A DNA stretch of 10,078 nucleotides, from NCBI RefSeq assembly GCF_049720995.1, contig NZ_JBNASF010000037.1, forward strand, positions 1 to 10,078, written 5' to 3'. The stretch is from Methanothermobacter sp049720995. GTDB taxonomy: Archaea > Methanobacteriota > Methanobacteria > Methanobacteriales > Methanothermobacteraceae. The position numbers and the translations under genes are program-made. Below are positions 1 through 5,245 of this stretch, one piece after another. Below the pieces are notes generated by a model, which saw nothing but the letters and a program-made list of their open reading frames with translations, was not told the DNA's origin and made no database searches. How positions within the stretch are numbered: position 1 is the first letter of the stretch; every line of letters begins with the position of its first letter.

Positions 1-69
1 CCCGGATGCAACCATTATTACCTGGGTGCTAACATAAATACCATCAGTCACTTGCAGTGTGGGAGGTCC

Positions 70-1068
70 ATGCAGATCCCGGGTCTTGATATTTCAGAGG
101 GTGCATGTGGCGCATGCCACCTGTTACTCAGGCATCTCTCAGAGGGGGGATTCCTTGTTGAAACCTCAGAGTACCCTGAGGGGGTCAGGGCACGTATACT
201 GGATCCCCAGGGAGATCCGGCTGGGGAGGGGTCTGACATAACATGGGCACCGGCAGTCCTCGAAGCAGAGATAAACGCCGGTTTTTTTGATGATGAGATT
301 GCAGATGCCCTGAAACCATTTCTTACAGATAAAAATGATCAGAAACGAGTTGCAGAAATGGCGGGATATGGAAGGGTTGTTAACACAGCATCCATGGTCA
401 TCTCCAGAATATGGTCAGAGGGTGGATTCGTTGAGGTTAAAAGGGACGGGGCAGGTATAAAGGTTGTTTTCTATTCTAAAAACGGCAAAAAAATTGTATC
501 AGCAGCTTCAGGGTTCTGTCCGGTCTGCGCTATCAACATAGCAGCTTCAAGGGTGAGTTCAATCAGAAAAGAACTTGCATCAGAAAGATCCCGGAACACT
601 GGAATGGAGAAATACGAGAGGGGGATCACAGGAAGACTTGAATGGAGGGGTAGGAGGGTTCACTCATACCTTATTCAGGATGGAGTGGTTATTGGCAGGA
701 ACTGGGGCTGCTGCATAGCATATGCTACCATAAGGGCCGAAATCGATGCAGGATTTGGAAGCAGTAAGTGGAACAGGCTCTTCAAAAATTACTGTGACCT
801 CTGCCCACTCAAACATTTCTGGCTTGACAGGTCTATGGGTGCCCTGGGCAACAGGATCCTCCACAGGATGGGCAGGGCAGGTGTAAGGGAAAAGGTAAGA
901 ATGGAAGATTATATAACTGTGGATATCATATCTGGTGATGAGAGGGTGGCATGTGGTATAGGAACACTATGCTCATTCAGTGCAACTGTAAATGCGCTTC
1001 TGAGGTCAGATGCTTCCCTGATCCTGAAACCTGATCCTGCTGAAGGATTTCCATATCCCCAGCGTTGA
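70..1068 (+). CDS. Cysteine-rich protein of unknown function with about four internal repeats
   Basis: I do not recognise this 332-residue soluble protein; it has no signal peptide or membrane segment. It appears to consist of about four related modules of 65-90 residues, each a helix, a beta-hairpin and a second helix. SEGGF occurs at residues 24-28 and again at 116-120; AEINAGF at 66-72 is echoed by AEIDAGF at 224-230. Cysteines cluster at the module ends: C13/C16, C150/C153 (CPVC), C214/C215, C242/C245 (CDLC), C295 and C301, which suggests metal or Fe-S binding, though this is inference. I chose ATG 70 because GGGAGGT lies at 61-67 and because the first module begins there. The frame is open to the window edge (TTG at 52 is also possible), so a longer N-terminus is not excluded. 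Its stop lies next to the start of the marker-8-like gene, so the two are probably co-transcribed and may share a methanogen-specific role. Confidence 0.8.
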   Translation: MQIPGLDISEGACGACHLLLRHLSEGGFLVETSEYPEGVRARILDPQGDPAGEGSDITWAPAVLEAEINAGFFDDEIADALKPFLTDKNDQKRVAEMAGYGRVVNTASMVISRIWSEGGFVEVKRDGAGIKVVFYSKNGKKIVSAASGFCPVCAINIAASRVSSIRKELASERSRNTGMEKYERGITGRLEWRGRRVHSYLIQDGVVIGRNWGCCIAYATIRAEIDAGFGSSKWNRLFKNYCDLCPLKHFWLDRSMGALGNRILHRMGRAGVREKVRMEDYITVDIISGDERVACGIGTLCSFSATVNALLRSDASLILKPDPAEGFPYPQR

Positions 1069-1078
1069 GGTGTTCTCT

Positions 1079-1906
1079 GTGGGTGAACATGTAATAGAGG
1101 CCCTGGGCAAAACCCGGGTTACAGTGAGGGACGGTAAGGTGGTCCATGTATCGGAGCCACTGATCCACTACTGCCCCCTGTTCCATAAGTATCGTGGCAT
1201 TGAAAAGATCACATCTGAGGCGGTCCGCCAGAATATTGAATTTCGCATCAAGGATTTTGGCATGTGCACAGCCAACCGTGAATTAAGGATGAGGGATTTT
1301 CTATCATTTGGCATCTCAGAGATTATCTCAACACTCCTTGCCGAGGGCGAGGTGGACGCAGCCGTGCTGGTCTGCGATGGGGCAGGAACCGTCATTGTAA
1401 CAGAACCAGAACTCGCACAGGGCATAGGTGGAAGAATATCCGGCTTCATCAGCACCTCCCCTGAAAAGGATGTTATAGGAAAAATTGGCCCTCAAAATGT
1501 CATCGAACCTGAAAAGGCAACAATAGACCAGGTTAAGGGCGTTAAAAGGGCACTTGAAATGGGCTACAGCAGGGTTGCAGTCACCGTAAAGGATCCACTT
1601 GATGCAGAGCAGTTAAGGGGAATGGGTGATGGAGAAATATACCTCTTTGCGGTTCACCTCACAGGAATAGATTACAGGGGCGCAGAGAAAATAATCAATA
1701 CATGTGACGTTGTAACAGCTTGCGCATCAAAATACATAAGGCGCATAGCAGATAGAAGGGCACTGCTGAAGGTGGGCTCCTCAATACCCGTATATGCTTG
1801 CACAAAAAAGGGTAAGAGATTCATTGAACTCAGACTGGAAAGGATGGGGGCCTCTGGGGATAAGAATTCAGAAAGAAATCCAGCGTCACCGGAACCCCTT
1901 GTATAA
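1079..1906 (+). CDS. DUF2099 family protein, probable methanogenesis marker protein 8
   Basis: A 275-residue protein that I recognise, from memory, as the DUF2099 family, also called putative methanogenesis marker protein 8. The family occurs almost only in methanogens and its biochemical role is not established. The N-terminal stretch GEHVIEALGKTRV is followed by DGKVV, EPLIHYCPLF with Cys32, and FGMCTANRE with Cys63. The middle holds an alternating alpha/beta pattern including DAAVLVCDGAGTVI; the C-terminal third includes INTCDVVTACASKYIR. Two codons downstream of the upstream stop, GTG 1070 opens the frame, but GAGGTG at 1067-1072 is better read as the ribosome site for GTG 1079, six bases further on. 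The upstream gene stops at 1068, so translation is probably coupled. The gene ends two bases before the end of the convergent CBS gene. Family call is fairly secure; function is unknown. Confidence 0.82.
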   Translation: MGEHVIEALGKTRVTVRDGKVVHVSEPLIHYCPLFHKYRGIEKITSEAVRQNIEFRIKDFGMCTANRELRMRDFLSFGISEIISTLLAEGEVDAAVLVCDGAGTVIVTEPELAQGIGGRISGFISTSPEKDVIGKIGPQNVIEPEKATIDQVKGVKRALEMGYSRVAVTVKDPLDAEQLRGMGDGEIYLFAVHLTGIDYRGAEKIINTCDVVTACASKYIRRIADRRALLKVGSSIPVYACTKKGKRFIELRLERMGASGDKNSERNPASPEPLV

Positions 1907-1908
1907 CT

Positions 1909-2286
1909 TTAAAGGTGGTCTGCAACAGCCTTTATGATGCAGCTCTGAGTTATAAGTCCCACAAGCATATCGTCTTTCACAACAGGCAGTCTCTGATAAC
2001 CGGTATCTGCCATTATCCTGCTTATCCTGCTTATTGGAGTATCCTCATCCACAACAACAAGGTCCTTGCTCATGATGTCCTTCACCCGCAGTTTCAGGGC
2101 CTCACCACCGGCAAGCAGAATATCCCTGTGGGTTATGAGACCAACAAGCTTGCCGTCCTCCACAACAGGGACCCCACCGACATTTGCACGGACCATCTTG
2201 AGGTTGGCAGCCGCCACAAGGTCTTCTGGATTAGCCACAATAACATCACGAAGCATTATATCCCTTGCACGGAGCTTTCTCATCAT
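1909..2286 (-). CDS. Protein with two CBS domains (Bateman module)
   Basis: A small protein of about 125 residues made only of a CBS-domain pair. Domain 1 runs from RARDIM through VGGVPVVEDGKLVGLITHRDIL; domain 2 from VKDIMSKD through YQRLPVVKDDMLVGLITQSCII. Such stand-alone pairs usually bind adenine nucleotides or S-adenosylmethionine and act as energy or ligand sensors; no catalytic domain is attached, although such genes are often misnamed as IMP dehydrogenase-related. The longest frame starts at 2310, adding MDINKNNF, but that stretch is AT-rich and lacks a ribosome site. A TATA-like TTAATATATG on the minus strand (2317-2308) would place transcription near 2286, where two consecutive ATG codons begin the conserved MRKLRARDIM, so a leaderless start at 2286 or 2283 is inferred. 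It is divergent from thiC, but a regulatory link to ThiC is only conjecture. Confidence 0.88.
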   Translation of the reverse strand: MMRKLRARDIMLRDVIVANPEDLVAAANLKMVRANVGGVPVVEDGKLVGLITHRDILLAGGEALKLRVKDIMSKDLVVVDEDTPISRISRIMADTGYQRLPVVKDDMLVGLITQSCIIKAVADHL

Positions 2287-2290
2287 GAAA

Positions 2291-2327
2291 TTATTTTTAT
2301 TTATGTCCATATATTAAGATTGAGGGA
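2291..2327 (+). promoter_or_regulatory. Probable thiC promoter and ribosome binding site, overlapping a divergent promoter
   Basis: The AT-rich TTATTTTTAT at 2291-2300 is a fair archaeal TATA element; 25 bases downstream gives a start near 2320 and a leader of roughly a dozen bases. That leader contains GAGGGATC (2322-2329 region) before GTG 2333. On the other strand TTAATATATG (2317-2308) can serve the CBS gene, so the two promoters would be interleaved. No thiamine (TPP) riboswitch can fit in so short a leader. Confidence 0.4.
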
Positions 2328-2332
2328 TCAAA

Positions 2333-3604
2333 GTGACTCAGATGGAAGATGCAAGAAAGGGCAATATAACCCCTGAAATGGAGGAGGTAGCCCGCAAGGA
2401 GAACATTGATATTCAGATTCTCATAAAAAGCATTGCAGATGGCAGGGCTGTCATACCATCCAATGTTAATAGAAGTTCATCACCATGCGGCATAGGAGAG
2501 AGCCTTTCAACGAAGATAAATGCCAATATTGGTTCATCCTCAAAGATGGAGGACATTGACCTTGAAGTTGAAAAGGCAATGGCGGCCGTGGAATATGGTG
2601 CAGACGCCATCATGGACCTCAGCACGGGCCCAATGCTCCGGGAAGTCAGAAGGGCTGTGCTTGAATCTGTCGACGTACCCGTTGGAACAGTACCCATCTA
2701 TGAGGCCGGTGTTGAGGCCTTCGCATCCAGCGGCTCGGTTGTGGACATGGATGAGGATGACATGTTCAGGGCAATAGAGAACCAGGCCAGGGATGGTGTT
2801 GACTTCATGACAGTGCATTCCGGGATAACCCTTGAGACAGTTGAGAGGGTCCAGCGATCAGACAGGATAATGGGTATAGTGAGCAGGGGAGGCGCATTCC
2901 TTGCGGCGTGGATAATGCACAACCAGGAGGAAAACCCCCTCTACAGCAGCTATGACTACCTCCTTGAGCTGGCATATGAATACGATGTAACACTGAGCCT
3001 TGGGGATGGTCTGAGACCCGGCTGCCTTGCAGATGCATCTGATATACCCCAGCTCCAAGAACTCCTCACCCTGGCGGATCTCGTTGCAAGGGCCCGGGAT
3101 GCAGATGTCCAGTGCATGGTTGAGGGCCCCGGCCACATGCCACTCGACCAGATCGCAGCAAACATGAAGATACAGAAGTCTGTCTGTGACGGCGCACCAT
3201 TCTATGTTCTCGGTCCAATAGTAACCGACATGGCCCCCGGCTATGACCATATAAGCGCGGCCATAGGTGGTGCAGTGGCGGCAATGAACGGGGCCGACTT
3301 CCTCTGCTATGTAACACCCGCAGAGCACCTTGCCATACCAGGGGTGGAGGATGTTATCGAGGGGGTGGTGGCGTCCAGGATAGCTGCACAGGCCGCAGAC
3401 GCCGCCATTAAATTGCCAGGGCCCTGGAAATCTGAACTTGAAATGGCAAATGCAAGGAAATCCTTTGACTGGAATAAACAGTTTGAAATGGCATTCGACT
3501 CAAGAAAACCTGCAGAGTACAGGATGCAGTGCCCGGTCGATGATCCAGAGATGTGCACCATGTGCGGGGAATACTGCGCCCTCAGGATCCTCAGGGGTGA
3601 TTGA
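2333..3604 (+). CDS. thiC: Phosphomethylpyrimidine synthase ThiC (short archaeal form) or a ThiC paralogue
   Basis: ThiC is a noncanonical radical-SAM enzyme that turns aminoimidazole ribotide (AIR) into hydroxymethylpyrimidine phosphate for thiamine. This 423-residue protein lacks the N-terminal extension of bacterial and plant ThiC, as is usual in archaea. Family landmarks are KINANIGSS (61-69), MDLSTG (94-99), GTVPIY (118-123), SRGG (184-187), GDGLRPG (224-230), EGPGH (264-268), GYDHI (303-307) and TPAEHL (328-333). His268 and His332 are the likely metal ligands. The C-terminal 4Fe-4S cysteines are C408, C411 and C415, i.e. CX2CX3C, one residue shorter than the classical CX2CX4C. GTG 2333 is chosen because GAGGGATC precedes it; ATG 2342 is an alternative. 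Methanothermobacter is thought to carry more than one ThiC homologue, so this copy could instead make 5-hydroxybenzimidazole from AIR, as the related BzaF does. ThiC-family assignment is certain, substrate outcome less so. Confidence 0.95.
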   Translation: MTQMEDARKGNITPEMEEVARKENIDIQILIKSIADGRAVIPSNVNRSSSPCGIGESLSTKINANIGSSSKMEDIDLEVEKAMAAVEYGADAIMDLSTGPMLREVRRAVLESVDVPVGTVPIYEAGVEAFASSGSVVDMDEDDMFRAIENQARDGVDFMTVHSGITLETVERVQRSDRIMGIVSRGGAFLAAWIMHNQEENPLYSSYDYLLELAYEYDVTLSLGDGLRPGCLADASDIPQLQELLTLADLVARARDADVQCMVEGPGHMPLDQIAANMKIQKSVCDGAPFYVLGPIVTDMAPGYDHISAAIGGAVAAMNGADFLCYVTPAEHLAIPGVEDVIEGVVASRIAAQAADAAIKLPGPWKSELEMANARKSFDWNKQFEMAFDSRKPAEYRMQCPVDDPEMCTMCGEYCALRILRGD

Positions 3605-3641
3605 AGCACTGATGAATCAGGTATCTGGAATTTCCGTGCCA

Positions 3642-3729
3642 ACCACCATCATCCGGCAGGGGCATCTACCGTGCCGGTTCTATTCCCCAACAGTTAATAT
3701 GGGCCAGTAACAGAAATTACAGTGGTGGT
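3642..3729 (+). promoter_or_regulatory. Intergenic leader with nested inverted repeats upstream of the glutaredoxin gene
   Basis: The 128-base gap between thiC and the glutaredoxin-like gene holds two pairing elements. ACCACCAT (3642-3649) can pair with GTGGTGGT (3722-3729), seven Watson-Crick pairs plus one G-U; the latter is the ribosome site just before ATG 3733. Inside it, CCGGCA (3653-3658) and TGCCGG (3672-3677) form a six-base perfect hairpin with a 13-base loop. In read-through RNA from thiC this could mask the ribosome site. A TATA-like TTAATATGG (3694-3702) could instead start a nearly leaderless transcript free of the fold. This is inferred from base pairing only. Confidence 0.25.
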
Positions 3730-3732
3730 CCA

Positions 3733-4011
3733 ATGAAATTTGAACATGTCAACGGCACCGAAAAGGCAAAGATCCTGCTTTTTGCCCTGAGCACATGTGG
3801 ATGGTGCAAAAAAACCCGTGAACTGCTGGAGGAACTTGGAGTGGCCTATGATTACATATACGTCGACCTCCTCCAGGGCGATGAACGTGAAGAGGCCCTC
3901 AGGGAACTTCGAAAGTGGAACCCATCCCTATCATTCCCCACACTTGCGATAGATGAGGGGGATGTCATCGTGGGCTTCGATGCAATATCCATAAAATCAG
4001 CCCTCAGGTAG
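3733..4011 (+). CDS. Glutaredoxin-like (NrdH/thioredoxin-fold) disulfide carrier
   Basis: A 92-residue single-domain thioredoxin-fold protein. The first strand, ILLFAL, leads into the active site STCGWCKKT with Cys22 and Cys25, followed by a helix, a second strand (YDYIYVDLL) and the cis-proline motif SFPTLAI (Pro69), then the strand DVIVGFD. Size and layout match glutaredoxin/NrdH-type carriers, which reduce disulfides in enzymes such as ribonucleotide reductase or other cytosolic targets. Methanogens of this group lack glutathione as a main thiol, so its reductant is more probably a dedicated reductase. The next gene, eight bases downstream, encodes just such a ferredoxin-linked disulfide reductase, which makes the two likely partners. 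Start ATG 3733 is preceded by GGTGGT at 3724-3729. Confidence 0.9.
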   Translation: MKFEHVNGTEKAKILLFALSTCGWCKKTRELLEELGVAYDYIYVDLLQGDEREEALRELRKWNPSLSFPTLAIDEGDVIVGFDAISIKSALR

Positions 4012-4019
4012 GGATCATC

Positions 4020-4472
4020 ATGGATGATGAACTTGAAGCACTCTACAGAGAGATAATGGAATCTGCAGAGAGGTCAGGCTATAAACTCAACCCTGACAGG
4101 GAATTTGTCATGGAACTCCTGCGGGGAATTCTCACCAACCGTGAAAGGTATGGTTATGATTCCTGCCCCTGCCGGCTCGCGTCCGGCAATCCAGAGGAGG
4201 ACAGGGATATAGTATGCCCCTGTGATTACAGGGACGAGGATCTTGAGGAATATGGGACATGCTACTGTGGCCTTTACGTCAGGGATGAGAGTGTGGAATT
4301 TAGATCGATCCCTGAGAGAAGGAATATGGAAAAAATCCGTGGGGGAAAACTTGACCTCAGGATCCCGGTACTGAGGTGCCGTGTCTGCGGTTATCTCTGC
4401 GCAAGGAAAGCACCACCTGAACCATGCCCCATATGTGGTGTCAGCGGAAAATTTGATGTTTTTCTTGAATAA
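4020..4472 (+). CDS. Ferredoxin:thioredoxin/disulfide reductase catalytic chain fused to a rubredoxin-like domain
   Basis: A 150-residue protein. Residues 1-90 are the catalytic (beta) domain of ferredoxin:thioredoxin reductase, which uses a 4Fe-4S cluster next to a redox-active disulfide to pass single electrons from ferredoxin to a protein disulfide. The three signature pairs are C49-P-C51, C66-P-C68 and C81-Y-C83. Plant FTR has CHC in the third pair and slightly different spacing; tyrosine replaces the histidine here, which I believe is common in archaeal homologues. Residues 118-140 add CRVCGYLC and CPICG (C120, C123, C127, C136, C139), a rubredoxin-like iron site resembling the tail of rubrerythrin. 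No FTR alpha chain is present nearby, consistent with archaeal ferredoxin:disulfide reductases that work alone. GGGATCA precedes ATG 4020. The glutaredoxin-like protein upstream is the obvious substrate. Confidence 0.92.
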   Translation: MDDELEALYREIMESAERSGYKLNPDREFVMELLRGILTNRERYGYDSCPCRLASGNPEEDRDIVCPCDYRDEDLEEYGTCYCGLYVRDESVEFRSIPERRNMEKIRGGKLDLRIPVLRCRVCGYLCARKAPPEPCPICGVSGKFDVFLE

Positions 4473-4491
4473 AAGATGTTGAGGTGAATCC

Positions 4492-5244
4492 TTGCTGAAA
4501 GGTTACAGTGAAGTCAAAGAGGAGCTCAGGTTCATTTTTGGCTCTGAAGTGAGACTGAAGGTCCTGCTTGCTCTCAGGAATGGCCCCATGGAGCTATCTG
4601 AGATGAGAACAGTTATAAGATCAAGCTCATCAACCATTCTACATGCCATATATCAGCTGGAAGAGAAGAGAATGGTCTCAAGGACCAGCCGCCGCTATGA
4701 ACTTTCAGCAACAGGGAGGATAATATCCCTCAAGGTGCAGGGTATCATAAGGTCACTCCTTGCTCTTGGAGATCTATCAGAATTCTTAATTGACCATGAC
4801 CTATCATCAATACCGGATCACCTCCTATCCAGCATAGAAGCCCTTGAAGGGGCCACTATTCTTGAATCAAAGCCTGAGAACCTCACAGAACCATATGAGG
4901 TTGTGGCGAAGAACGCCCTAAATTCAGAGAGGGTGTGGATCCTATCAGGGGTATATCAGCCCTTCTATGGGGATCTCATGAGGTCAAGGGTGAAGGCTGA
5001 GATAATACTTTCAGAGGATCTTGCAGCCCCCATTGAAAGTGATTTGCCTCAAAATGTCAGGATTCACACCATCCCGGAAAAGCTTAACTTCAGCCTCATA
5101 ATAACGGAGGGGTCAATGGCCCTATCTCTTTTCCTATCAGACGGCCTCTATGATACATCAAGGGTCCTTTTTTCAAGGGACGATGAGGCAATTGAATGGG
5201 CGTGGAGCCTCTTCAGACACTTTACAGATGAGGGAGTTGGATAG
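4492..5244 (+). CDS. Winged-helix transcriptional regulator with a FilR1 (DUF1724) domain
   Basis: A 250-residue archaeal regulator. Residues 15-80 form a winged helix-turn-helix: SEVRLKVLLALRNGP, the recognition helix SSSTILHAIYQLEEKRMV, and a wing ending in RRYELSATG. Residues about 120-245 match the C-terminal FilR1/DUF1724 domain found in many methanogen regulators; its ligand is unknown. The protein contains no cysteine at all, so despite the redox genes upstream it is unlikely to sense thiols directly. TTG 4492 is chosen as the start because a strong GAGGTGA lies at 4481-4487, and no better start exists nearby. Nineteen bases separate it from the reductase gene, and its 3' end carries the ribosome site of the DNA ligase gene, so it sits mid-operon. 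It may regulate itself and its operon, but no operator is evident. Confidence 0.85.
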   Translation: MLKGYSEVKEELRFIFGSEVRLKVLLALRNGPMELSEMRTVIRSSSSTILHAIYQLEEKRMVSRTSRRYELSATGRIISLKVQGIIRSLLALGDLSEFLIDHDLSSIPDHLLSSIEALEGATILESKPENLTEPYEVVAKNALNSERVWILSGVYQPFYGDLMRSRVKAEIILSEDLAAPIESDLPQNVRIHTIPEKLNFSLIITEGSMALSLFLSDGLYDTSRVLFSRDDEAIEWAWSLFRHFTDEGVG

Positions 5245-5245
5245 A

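Noticed and set aside
2..37. Possible C-terminus of an upstream gene (PDATIITWVLT then TAA)
   Set aside because: Plausible as a gene end and would fit the ribosome site at 61-67 beginning a new gene, but twelve codons are too few to prove coding, and the first gene's own frame is also open to the edge.
106..120. CGACH in the first protein resembling a c-type heme motif (CXXCH)
   Set aside because: There is no signal peptide or cytochrome context, and these methanogens lack cytochromes; the pair sits at a repeat-module position instead.
2311..2332. TPP riboswitch upstream of thiC
   Set aside because: The available leader is far too short and no conserved THI-box elements are seen.
1915..2376. 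153-codon plus-strand frame opposite the CBS gene
   Set aside because: Shadow of the two CBS domains and it runs into thiC; no motif or ribosome site.
2858..3328. 156-codon frame antisense to thiC
   Set aside because: Lies wholly within the ThiC gene; its composition is that of a reverse-frame shadow and it has no family resemblance or ribosome site.
3653..3700. Intrinsic terminator after thiC
   Set aside because: The six-base hairpin is followed by TTCTATTCCCC, not a T-run, so terminator function is not supported.
3597..3710. Small frame (GTG start, 37 codons) overlapping the thiC stop
   Set aside because: No convincing ribosome site, no recognisable features, and the region is better explained as a non-coding leader.
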